From positions 186,001-250,000 of the forward strand of contig JAJTUP010000046.1 of assembly GCA_021399435.1 (NCBI GenBank): DNA of 64,000 bases. Direction: 5' to 3'. The DNA comes from Diaporthe sp. PMI_573. Taxonomy: Eukaryota; Ascomycota; Sordariomycetes; Diaporthales; Diaporthaceae. Under the pieces are notes generated by a model. That model did no database searches, was not told the origin of the DNA, and was given only the letters and a program-made list of their open reading frames with translations. The translations under genes were made by a program, and so were the position numbers. Below, one piece after another: positions 11,035 through 19,884 of the stretch (its first letter is position 1; every line of letters begins with the position of its first letter).

Positions 11035-12706
11035 TCAAACGACATATCTGAAACCATTGACGACTGCTCTTTGCGAAACTTCGTCTAACTCCCTGATTGC
11101 AGCCTCGTCATGCGCATCAATTCGCTCCGCCAGCTTGTCAAACTCGGAATTGGATCTCTTCAGCAGATACCGCAAGGTCAAAATACAGGCAAGCCCGAGA
11201 ACCTGGAAAGCTAGAATGCAAGCCCAGGACTGTCTGAAATGGGGCTCGTATTTGTCGAGCCAGAAATAGTTGGCGAATAAGGAAGCAGTATTGGCAAGGG
11301 TGTTGGCGATGCCAATCGCCGCGGCGCGCTTCACCGGAGGCCTCACAATGGTGGAAGACAACCAGGTGTAAGTGGTGGAGTAGATGCCAAATGTGCCTGA
11401 GCAGATGAAGAATGTCATGGCATAGCGAGCCCACTGCTGGTTTGATAGGGCAATGGTGACGACAGTGGCAACAATGGCTGTGATTGCTGATATGGTGGCC
11501 TGAGGGGAGCGCTTTTGCCTCTTGTCGGCATCCCAAGCGAAGCTGAGTGCCCAAATGAACGCGAATAGGTAGGGCGGTGAGGTGAGCAGCAATACAATAG
11601 TATTGCTCTCGAATCCAAGGCCTTTGATTAGGGTCGGGAAGAAGTGGGAGAACGAAATGGAGGCCGTGGTCGCCATCTGAAGGCAGGCAAACAACCAGAC
11701 GCGGTAGTCCTTGAATGCCCATGCCAGGCCAGTCCGTATCGACACCTGTCCTTCGCCCTCTGACAAGACCTCTTCGCTGCCAGCATCGGCGGCGAGACGA
11801 CATTCTGCGACGATCTTCTCCTCTTCGCTGAGCCATTTCGTCGTGCTGGGGTAATCAGGCAGGACGAAGAAGGCAATTGTGCCGACTATGACCGTGGCGA
11901 TACCCTCCAAGATGAAGAGCCATCTCCACGCTGACAGACTGCCAACGCCAGACATGCCCGACAGAATCCCAGCAGAGATCAGTCCAGCGAATGAGTTGGA
12001 CAGGAGCAGGCCACAGATGAGCATGGCCATGCGAATTCCGAGCTCCCTTTTGGTGTACCAGCAGCTCAGGTAGTATATAGCGCCAGGGAAGAAGGGAGCC
12101 TCCACGAGGCCCAGCACAAATCTGACAGCTAATAGGCCAGCCGGACTTGAGGTCGTAGCAGTGAGACCACTAACTATGGCCCAAGTGACAATACATCCGG
12201 GCTGTATCAAGTAAAAATCAACGCACTGATGTCAGCCGCCCGGTTCGTCTCACAGAGATAGTTTTACCACAAAATTGGTGTGCACATACCAGGAAGATAT
12301 GCGGCTGGACCTTGGTCATTAGCAAGGTCGAAGGGAGCTGCATGGCGATATAGCCGGCTGAGAAGATGGAGATGGCCGTGTTGTAAGTGACGCCCGTCAC
12401 ATTGGTGTCTTGCTGCAGGCCATATAGACGTGCCTGTGTGATAGAGTTTCGGTCCAGGTAGTTGAAGATGTAAATGGTCACAATGATAGGGAGGAGCCGA
12501 ATGTCTATGTTCTTGACCAGGCGTTTCTCTGTCTCTTTCGAGAAGGTCGGGTCGTACGAGCGATATGTGGACATCATGCTTTCTTTGAATTTCTTCCCTG
12601 CCTCAACTGTTTCAATCATCGCCACGTCCGGCTGGTCAACCAGAATCTGCTTGATCGAACCATCTCGCGGGAGGCCCATCTCTGCCTGAGCGTGTTGACC
12701 CGCCAT
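11035..12706 (-). CDS. MFS transporter, allantoate permease (Dal5/anion:cation symporter) family
   Basis: Plasma-membrane symporter for small organic anions (the family includes allantoate, nicotinate, pantothenate and tartrate-type carriers). Exons 12706-12290 and 12201-11035 give 527 residues. Seen: a long hydrophilic N-terminus, then the family start IDIRLLPIIVTIYIFNYLDR; RFVLGLVEAPFFPGAIYYLS with CWYTKRELGIRMA, typical of the Dal5 group; WRWLFILEGI; LPDYPSTTKWLSEEEK in the central loop; and a C-terminal half ending in a charged tail. The intron is phase 0 with GTATGT..ACAG. It lies downstream of the LigI-like hydrolase on the same strand. Likely a second uptake route of the cluster; substrate unknown. 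Confidence 0.88.
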
Positions 12707-12998
12707 CCTGCTTATCTCGGAAGCGAGAACTTGAATGGAGAGGAATATATCTCAATCGAAACGACGAATACCAGTAGTGGCAAACATAAATAGATTCCAA
12801 TATGAATCTGCAAATAAACAAAAACAAGAAAGAATGTACCAGCCTAAGTCGCTCTTACAAACGGCGATGATAACCGCCAAGGACAAGATATTATCCTTTC
12901 TCTACCCCAATTTTCCCCAGACTTTCCCCGTACTCCCCAAAAGCCTAGTGCTGCTCTTCCCCACTCCATCCCCGGATATTCCCCGATGGCTTAGGAAA
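12707..12998. promoter_or_regulatory. Promoter of the Dal5-type transporter with dense CCCC motifs
   Basis: Between about 12903 and 12983 there are eight CCCC tracts spaced roughly 8-20 bp apart. Two hexamers, CCCCAG (12914-12919) and CCCCGG (12969-12974), fit the CreA consensus SYGGRG on the opposite strand; the others do not fit exactly. The density suggests carbon catabolite control, or another C2H2 zinc-finger regulator. Confidence 0.4.
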
Positions 12999-13901
12999 TC
13001 AGCCGAAAACCCTGCTCGGATTTTGAACCAGGATCTTTCCAAAGTCCTCAGGCGACAGCCACGACTCAAGCACGCGTATCTCGTCGGCTGCGCTTATTGG
13101 GTGCAAGTGCGGTGTAGGGTCGAGGCCCTTTCGAGTCACGTCAACGTGTGGCCAGTCGCTTCCCCACACGAGACGGTCGGGGCCCGCTGAGGCAAAGAGT
13201 TCAACCACTGGTCGCATACGGAGTATGTCCAGCGGCTCTCGACGGTAGAAGGCGCCTAACTTGATGAAGAATCTCGAGGACTCCGTGAAAAGATTGACGA
13301 CTGCGCCAAGATCAGGACTCCCAAGGTCCTTTGATGCCGCACATGCGTTGTGATCTGCGAGGATCTTGGCTGTGGCTAGGTCGCCATCACCACCACGCTC
13401 ACTCGCAAGCAACCGACCTGCAAGACCAGACCACGTTGCGAGACTAAACTGGGCTGAAATCGTCCAACCCATCTTCTTCACAGGGTACAGACCGGCTGCT
13501 CGGAGCAGCTGGCTGTATGCCCACTCCAGATCGTCGCCAGAAGCCCCGTGGTGTCCATGCACACGCACACCTCGCACCCCTGCCTCATGCATGCGGTCGA
13601 GCTCCGGGCCTGGATTCAGGCCTTCGTCTAGGACCGCATCGGCGAGAATGATGCCCCTGAACACACTTTCCGGTTGGATCCTTCCGGCTTCGGTGAGTTG
13701 GTGGGCTAGGCCTGAAGGCCCGTCCTCAACGCTGGCTTGTACCAAAACAGCTCGCTCAGTGAGGACGTTGTCTAACATCTGTTTCAACGTGGCAGGATGT
13801 GGTGTGTAGGTACGTGAGGACTTGAACGGGAACTCGTCGGGGTCAAAACAATGAACATGACAATCCCATGCCCGAGATGGCACAGTATTCCCCGACGCCA
13901 T
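12999..13901 (-). CDS. Amidohydrolase (COG3618, LigI/2-pyrone-4,6-dicarboxylate lactonase-like)
   Basis: TIM-barrel hydrolase of the amidohydrolase superfamily; COG3618 members open lactones (2-pyrone-4,6-dicarboxylate, L-fucono- and L-rhamnonolactone). Single exon, 300 residues, the usual length. Seen: strand-1 motif WDCHVHCFDP with His15 and His17; YTPHPATLKQML; HEAGVRGVRVHGHHG in the strand where LigI binds substrate; and LVWGSDWPHVD near the C-terminus, with the catalytic Asp of strand 8. Divergent from the D-2-hydroxyacid dehydrogenase (start 14301), 399 bp apart. Together with the SMP-30-like enzyme it gives the cluster two unrelated lactonase-type folds. LigI-like is the best motif match, but the substrate cannot be fixed from sequence. 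Confidence 0.83.
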   Translation of the reverse strand: MASGNTVPSRAWDCHVHCFDPDEFPFKSSRTYTPHPATLKQMLDNVLTERAVLVQASVEDGPSGLAHQLTEAGRIQPESVFRGIILADAVLDEGLNPGPELDRMHEAGVRGVRVHGHHGASGDDLEWAYSQLLRAAGLYPVKKMGWTISAQFSLATWSGLAGRLLASERGGDGDLATAKILADHNACAASKDLGSPDLGAVVNLFTESSRFFIKLGAFYRREPLDILRMRPVVELFASAGPDRLVWGSDWPHVDVTRKGLDPTPHLHPISAADEIRVLESWLSPEDFGKILVQNPSRVFG

Positions 13902-14300
13902 TGGTGTAAAGTGAATTGCAGTTGAACCGGCAGAGGCGAGGTAGCTGCTCGATGTCGCCAGTGTATGACACTACTAGACGTGCTTTCTTGTTATGCAGGT
14001 AAGCTTGCGCCCTGGCAAGGGATGAAGGTGCAATGGATGTGGCGTCGGGCACCTGTCCGGTTCTCAAAACAAAGTGTATGTGCACATGTGCCGGATATTG
14101 TCCGACGACAGGGGCTACACACGGGCCGCCGCCGATAACATCGACGATATTGGGAGTACGTCTAGTCATAGCTAGACATTGGGAGTCATTAACACAGAAT
14201 TATATCTGCACTTGGAATTCGCGAAGCCGTGTGTCCTTTTCCTGCAAGCATTGAACCCGTTTATCATCCATGCTTCCATCCGCTGTCTCAGTAGTTCATC
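13902..14300. promoter_or_regulatory. Bidirectional promoter: amidohydrolase / hydroxyacid dehydrogenase
   Basis: 399 bp between divergent starts. A minus-strand open frame (13843-14169) covers most of it, but it overlaps the amidohydrolase start and shows no family I recognise. No clear TATA box. Confidence 0.4.
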
Positions 14301-15299
14301 ATGACGCCTGCTCTACTCGTCGACCAAGACACTACAAATCAACGCGCACTATGCCTCTCAACCGACAAAGATGCCGACAAGCCTACGGTGTACGTGCTAG
14401 ACCCGTGGCATCCTCAAGCCATTGAACACGCCCGAACATTGTTCAATGTCGTCCTCAGCACTGATCCGGACTTCAACGGTTGGCAGCAGAAGGCCACAGC
14501 CATTCTACTGAGAGGGTCCTATCTGCGCAAACAGGATATTGATGCCTGCCCGAATCTCATCGCCATTGGGAAACACGGCGTGGGGATCGACAAGATAGAT
14601 CAGCAGGCTTGCGACTCCAGGGGGATCAAGATCCTCAACACCCCCGGCGCCAATTCACAGGCTGTTGCCGAGCTTGTCCTGGCGCTTGCCATGTCTGTTG
14701 CTCGCCAGATACCGTCTGTTGTGGTACGTCAGATGAAGCAGCCAGTGAGGAAGGAGACATGCAACGGGGTAACATTATACGGCAAAACACTGGGGATAAT
14801 AGGAATGGGTGCCATCGGCCGGAAGGTGGCCAACCTGTTCCGCGGTGCCTTCGACGCCCCGATTGTGGCCTACGATCCCTACATGCCAGCAGACGCTTGG
14901 GGCGATCTCGAGCACATGCGTGTTCAATCGTACACCGACGTGGTCGCTCATGCCGATGTGCTGTCCATCCACGTCCCTCTGACACCAGAGACGCGTAGCA
15001 TGATCTCGTACGAGGATCTACGCTGCATGAAACGGACAGCTATACTGATTAACGCGTCCCGTGGCGGAATAGTGGACGAAAGGGACCTGGAGCGCGCTTT
15101 ATCGGAAGGTCTGATCTGGGGCGCAGGATTGGATGCACACGAGCAGGAGCCGCCAACGTCTGAGAGGTATGGAGAGATGTGGAAGTTGCCCAACATTGTT
15201 AGCACGCCTCATATCGGCGCCGCTACCGAAGATGCACAGCTTGCATCAGCCTTGAGCGCCGTAGATAATCTATATACATACATGTCTAGCTTACAATAG
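14301..15299 (+). CDS. D-isomer-specific 2-hydroxyacid dehydrogenase
   Basis: NAD(P)-dependent reductase/dehydrogenase of the D-3-phosphoglycerate dehydrogenase superfamily, interconverting 2-oxo and D-2-hydroxy acids. Single exon, 332 residues. Seen: ILLRGSYLRKQDID and KHGVGIDKID in the substrate domain; nucleotide-binding GIIGMGAIGRKV (residues 165-176); YDPYMP after strand beta-B, with the Asp that favours NAD; and the catalytic set Arg254 (NASRGGIVDE), Glu281 or Glu283 (DAHEQEPP) and His304 (TPHIGAATE). All catalytic residues are present, so it should be active. The neighbouring flavoprotein and lactonases suggest it acts on an oxo-acid intermediate of the same pathway. Confidence 0.9.
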   Translation: MTPALLVDQDTTNQRALCLSTDKDADKPTVYVLDPWHPQAIEHARTLFNVVLSTDPDFNGWQQKATAILLRGSYLRKQDIDACPNLIAIGKHGVGIDKIDQQACDSRGIKILNTPGANSQAVAELVLALAMSVARQIPSVVVRQMKQPVRKETCNGVTLYGKTLGIIGMGAIGRKVANLFRGAFDAPIVAYDPYMPADAWGDLEHMRVQSYTDVVAHADVLSIHVPLTPETRSMISYEDLRCMKRTAILINASRGGIVDERDLERALSEGLIWGAGLDAHEQEPPTSERYGEMWKLPNIVSTPHIGAATEDAQLASALSAVDNLYTYMSSLQ

Positions 15300-15920
15300 C
15301 TTAGATGCAATAGCTACGCCTACGATCGATAACTGCCAGATATGTTCCAAGTCAATCGGCCTCATATCTTTTCCTTAGAACATAAAAAGGAGACGCCCAT
15401 AGGAGCAACCTGTGCTACATCACATTTACCTAAATTTGCACTGTATGTGATGTTTGTGATGAAACTACTGTGTATGTCATCTTTTACCGTCAGCCGGTCA
15501 AGTTAGCTCTGGAGCAGCAATAGTAACACTTCTTGCTTCCTGAGCGCACTGCCATTGCATACACTCTTGTAGATAGCAGACGGAGGGTAGGTCTATTAAC
15601 ATTAATACCATTCAGACGTATATTGGTAGTTACTTCTGCAGGGGACAACATAGAATTCCGTCGGTCCTTGGACACGAAGTGTATGCTCGACGGGTTGAAA
15701 TTTTACAGCTGATCGTGGTATTTGACTAGAGGTTACTTCAAGCCGTAACGAAGTAATCGAGACTTGAGTTTGACTGAGGAAGTGCCGCACAAACTTCGAA
15801 GTAACACGACCAGAACTAAAACACGCTCCCGGGCGTTGAACACTGCTAATACATTCTGTTCGGGGTCTCCCTAAAATACTCGATCTCCTTGGACCCAAGC
15901 CCCATCCTGCTGTGTCTACC
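15300..15920. other. Convergent intergenic region
   Basis: 620 bp between the 3' ends of the hydroxyacid dehydrogenase and the flavoprotein. Open frames on the minus strand (15490-15675 and 15602-15898) lack protein-like composition. No repeat or RNA gene seen. Confidence 0.45.
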
Positions 15921-17529
15921 CTACAATTCCCTAGCAGCAGCTATGCCAGCAAGGCGCCCGAAGGTGAGAGACCGCAGGACCGAGGTTGCAGGAGGGTATT
16001 CGTTGTAGACTAATAAAAATTTTGTGAGCCTCAAGTTGAAGATACTAGCCGCTGTCATATCGTACCCAGCCTTGGAAATATGGAACTTACAGAGGCCTGA
16101 CAACTCTCCCGCACAATACAAATTTGGTATTGGCGATCCATTCGTAGCCAGCACCCGCGATTCGAGGTCACACTTGAGACCACCATACGTGAATGTCAGC
16201 TGCGGCTTCAGGGGATATCCATAAAATGGAGGCGTCTCAATGGGGTTCGCCCAGTTCGTCTTATTCGGCGACAGGCCCGCAGTAGCCTTTCCATCCAGTG
16301 TCATCAAGTCGAATGGCGTGTTCCTGTCCACTGCATCATTGAACGCGTCCACTGTGGCCTTTAGATCTCTCGGCTCCAGCGATAACTTCACCGCCAGGTC
16401 TTCGATAGTGTCCGCCTGCTCAGGCTCCTGGTCCGTGGTTTCATAAACCCATCCTGGACGGAAGCGCTTCATGATGGTTGCGTCCGTGACGAAATACGCC
16501 TTGCTGTCGTGATGACGCCACGTCTCGAGCGCAATCATCTCAAACGTCGCAAAGAGGTGCCGCCTGCCTTCGTCGAAGAACCGACGAGATTCCGCGTCCA
16601 CCACGATCCCGTAGTTGTGCCCCCAGATGACGGCGTCGGGCTTGGTCGCCCGCGTGTCCACCAGCTCGCAATGCATGCCGCTCATTGAGCCAGCTACCGC
16701 CGCCCCTGCGTCGAGTGCCATCTGAAGGCCTCTACCTGTGTTGTACTTGAGCCCCGGTGCAATGAGCTCAAGGTGCTCCGTCCCAGGGCCTACGTAACGG
16801 GCAAGTCTGTATCTAGGTTAGTACTTGATGCGAATGTTGATATGCTTCAAGGTAACTCGCTGTTCTTTGTTTCCCTCAAAGCCACCACATGCAAGCATGA
16901 CCCTCTTCCCATGGATATTTCCCATTTTGCCGTCCGACCTCCTCACCTTTACACCACACACTTCACCATCCTCAGTACTAAGTAATTTCTCGGCCATTGT
17001 CTCCCAGATGATGTCAACATTGTCGAACTTCTGAAGATGGCTGAACAGGGCGTTTATGATAGCAAAACCCCCTCCCTCGGGCGAGACGAAGTGCTGCTTG
17101 GTGTTGAACTCCAACAACACGTTCGGCTCGTCGTAGTGGTTCAACTTCACTCCGTGATCAAGGAGATACTGAGCTGTTTCCGGGACCTCCTGCTCCATCT
17201 TTCCGCAGTAGTCCTGGTCCGCAAGACCCTTGCTAACCAAGGCCATTTCGTCTTTCCATTTGTCGTCAAAACGATTATCCTTATCGAGCCGGAGGTAAGC
17301 CATCGTCCAGCGCGAAGCTCCACAGCGCTCCCCATTCTTGCCAGCTTCGATCAGAGCCACGCTGCCTGTTTTGCCCAGTCGCTTGCACTCTTCTAGGAAG
17401 TTGAGCGTTGTCATGGAACCAGCACTAGAGATTGAATAATTAGTAGAGCAGACTAGACCGAATGCTTGATGGCACTCACAAGCCGCTCCCGACCACCACG
17501 AGGTCATATACACGCGAGTTTGAGGCCAT
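15921..17529 (-). CDS. FAD-dependent dehydrogenase, tricarballylate dehydrogenase-like (fumarate reductase/KSTD superfamily)
   Basis: Flavoprotein dehydrogenase of the succinate dehydrogenase/fumarate reductase flavoprotein family, motifs closest to TcuA-type tricarballylate dehydrogenases that introduce a double bond next to a carboxylate. Exons 17529-17480, 17424-16861 and 16806-15921 give 499 residues. Seen: dinucleotide motif VVVGSGFAGSMTT (11-23), split by intron 1; the LIEAG strand; MLACGGFEGNKEQ; substrate-domain TWRHHDSKAYFVTD; NWANPIETPPFYGYPL; FTYGGLKCD; and YCAGELSG near the FAD site. Intron 2 (16860-16807, 54 bp) can be spliced in frame only with a GC donor (GCGAGT) and an ACAG acceptor, joining KEQ to LARYVGPGTEH; it carries a consensus branch site, ACTAAC. 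No GT donor preserves the frame. The last gene of the presumed catabolic cluster. Confidence 0.86.
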
Positions 17530-17937
17530 GGTGAGTTGTAAACTTCGATTGATATATGAAGAGGATCAAGATCTCAAGGTCAACCAGATTTAAAGATCAG
17601 GGGCGTAGGTTTTACACATCTCCTTCTAGCCCCACCCCGACCTCCTTCACCCCGCTCATGACTGTGTTCCACAGGCGGACCAGTGGAACCTGATCTTGGC
17701 CCTGCACAGGCCGTCATTCAGGTGCATCGTGCTTACTGTCTTCTGCGGCAGTTGACATTCCCCGCCGCCGATCATGTTTGACTTTAGAAATAGGCCCATA
17801 CTTCTTCGTGGGGCTGGTTCTGTCCCCGCAGTTGCGCCGGTATTTCAATAGGAGAGGTCTCCCTTTCCGAGAGTTTCGTTTATTGAATACTGCAAGCGAT
17901 AAAGGCTGTATCACTGAAATCTCAAAGTGTCGACAAG
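17530..17937. promoter_or_regulatory. Divergent promoter: flavoprotein / GFA-family gene, with CreA-like sites
   Basis: 408 bp between divergent starts. CCCCGC (GCGGGG on the other strand, matching SYGGRG) occurs at 17650-17655, 17760-17765 and 17824-17829. This is the same hexamer as in the divergent promoter at 3.8-4.5 kb. Confidence 0.45.
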
Positions 17938-18673
17938 ATGGAAGGGGAGTGTCTTTGTAAAGGTACGCTTATGTTTTGGTGAGGATTCATGGACTTACTG
18001 ACGGGCTGGTCTCACCCTGCAGCCGTGAAGATCCGCGTAAACGACGATGATCTCTTCTCAGGGAGACGCCGTGGGCATTTTTGCCATTGTTCAAATTGTC
18101 GCAAAGTCGCTGGAGGGATCTGTACGTGCTTGTCTGCAATGACATCTTTGAGCCTGACACCCAAGCTGACCGTCACTTGTGCTGCTGCTTAGTCGGCGCC
18201 AACCTCCTGATAGAGGAAGCCAAGGTCGAATTTCCGAACGGAAAGGATGGAATCAAAGTCTATGCGGTATGGAGTTGCTAATGTTTCTATTTCACTCAAG
18301 ATTGGACGTCCTACTCATCTCAAATACCAATACTTAGGATCCAGACACAATGAGCGGAACTCCATTAAACAGAAACTTCTGCGGGACATGCGGGTGTCCC
18401 CTCTTCAGCCAGACGCCAATATACAAAGGCATGATCATACTCAAGCTAGGCATATACCCGGCTATTCCGTAAGTTGTATCCAATGCACATTCGTGTCACT
18501 GGTAATGCTCCAATCCAGGTTTCGCAGCCTTGCTGACCTCTTCTCTCGGCTTATGCAGAGAGCCAGAATGGGAAAGCTTTGCAAATGACAGGCAGAAATG
18601 GGAGAAGCCATTCGATGGCACTGTTCAGTACAAGGGGAAAAGCAAGGGAGAGAAGATGCCGGGCAGCATTTAG
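17938..18673 (+). CDS. GFA/CENP-V domain protein
   Basis: Small zinc-binding protein of the glutathione-dependent formaldehyde-activating enzyme/CENP-V family (PF04828), about 150 residues; family members bind a thiol adduct or have unknown roles. Five exons: 17938-17962, 18023-18121, 18193-18266, 18338-18468 and 18559-18673, phases consistent, giving 147 residues. Zinc ligands: CLC (5-7), CHCSNCRK (29-36) and FCGTCGCPLF (80-89). The tail EPEWESFANDRQKWEKP and the YKGKSKGE motif are usual for fungal members. The first exon is only 25 bp, which automated gene finders could miss. In a catabolic setting it might remove aldehyde released by an aldolase; that is inference. Confidence 0.85.
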
Positions 18674-18963
18674 GCTTAAGAACTTGTTTCCTTGCACAAA
18701 GCACAAAGCTAGGTCGCAGGTATATTTCAAAGAGAATCTTTAGGTGTAGATACGTTTCGTCAATTCTAATTACTATCAATACCGTTTCGCAATCATGTGG
18801 TCTATACACTCAACATGATGACCCGCAAGTCCACATCCATCCGGTAAGAATACGTCAACCCAGAATACAGGACAGGTACATTCTAATCCTAAGCTAGCTG
18901 TGGGATACGACAGTGCGCCTGAATGGACAAGTCTTGCTGAACCGTACCGTCAGGTAAGGCGAA

Positions 18964-19486
18964 ATGAGCTTCGCTATCATTGGCTGCGGCGACTTCTATA
19001 ACCAGGACCGTGGGCCTGTGTGATATCCGTGGACGCAGCAACCGGAGAATATGTTCGAATATATGGTGCATGCGATAGGTGATCCAGACGTAGAAGCTGA
19101 TTTCACGCATCTGAATGACTTCGCCAGGTTCCTTGTAGCCACCGTCTGCGAGCCGGAAAAGTCACGGGATCAATACCTCAACTTTCTCAGTGATACAATC
19201 TCTCACCGCAAGATTGCGGCTCTGATGGAGGAGTATATGTGCAGGCCTGTTCGTATTGAGAACATGTTCTTAGATAAGATGCACAAGGTGTTCGTGGATG
19301 GGTCCAAGGCACCAGATGCTCTGAGGAAGAACAGTGTATTTCCGGTTGACTTTTGGTTCCTCGTCAAGGGTACGCAGGGCCAGGGCCGATTTATACGTCC
19401 GAAGAGCCAGATTCATAATCACCTCTTTCCACAAGTCACCGGTGAACACGTTCGAGAAGTATCTAAAGGATAGGGGCCAGCGTTAA
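18964..19486 (+). pseudogene. NmrA-like / isoflavone-reductase-like oxidoreductase, truncated and broken
   Basis: C-terminal half of a fungal NmrA-like NAD(P)-binding reductase. The frame from ATG 18964 reads MSFAIIGCGDFYNQDR, then a TGA stop at 19021-19023 where the family has Trp, then continues in the same frame through ADFTHLNDFARFLVAT, LNFLSDTISHRKIAAL and VFPVDFWFLVKGTQGQGRF. Near 19437-19444 one extra base shifts the frame; the shifted frame carries the expected family ending NTFEKYLKDRGQR with a stop at 19484-19486. The N-terminal Rossmann half (about 170 residues) is not found upstream, where the GFA gene ends at 18673. Three independent lesions make it a pseudogene. The open frame from 19051 to 19473 could be mistaken for an intact small gene. 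Confidence 0.82.
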
Positions 19487-19884
19487 TTATGGTTACTAGC
19501 ATCAGGGCACAACGGTTTCCCCTAGATGATTGTGTACAAGTAAACCACACTTGACATCTCTCTATGATTTATTGTAAGTTAGCTAGGGGTGCTCCTACCT
19601 TTGCAGTTCAACTATGGCCTTGATATATAGGAAAGCCGAATATTATCATCGTTGTAGGGCTCCTAGTCCTTGTATACTTTACCCCGTTGGTTCCACGAAG
19701 ACGGTAATGCTATTAGATAAGAGTTAGTAACTAGACGCCAGAACCTATGGGAAGGAGCTCATTCGCCTATAAAGTTTGCGAGAGCATATTGCGAGCTAGA
19801 CAAATTGCCTTTCAAATCCTCTGGATTCCGATGTATGTAAGGTAACTTATAGAGAAGGAAAAGACAGGTATTTCTCCATGAAGC
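19487..19884. other. Intergenic, no gene seen
   Basis: About 400 bp between the NmrA-like relic and the 3' end of the phosphate-transporter gene. No open frame with protein character and no repeat. Confidence 0.5.

Noticed and set aside
13843..14169. 108-codon minus-strand frame upstream of the amidohydrolase
   Set aside because: Overlaps the amidohydrolase start in another frame and matches no family I know; I treat it as promoter sequence.
19051..19473. Intact-looking 140-codon gene
   Set aside because: It is the tail of an NmrA-like reductase after an in-frame stop, with a shifted C-terminus; called as a pseudogene.
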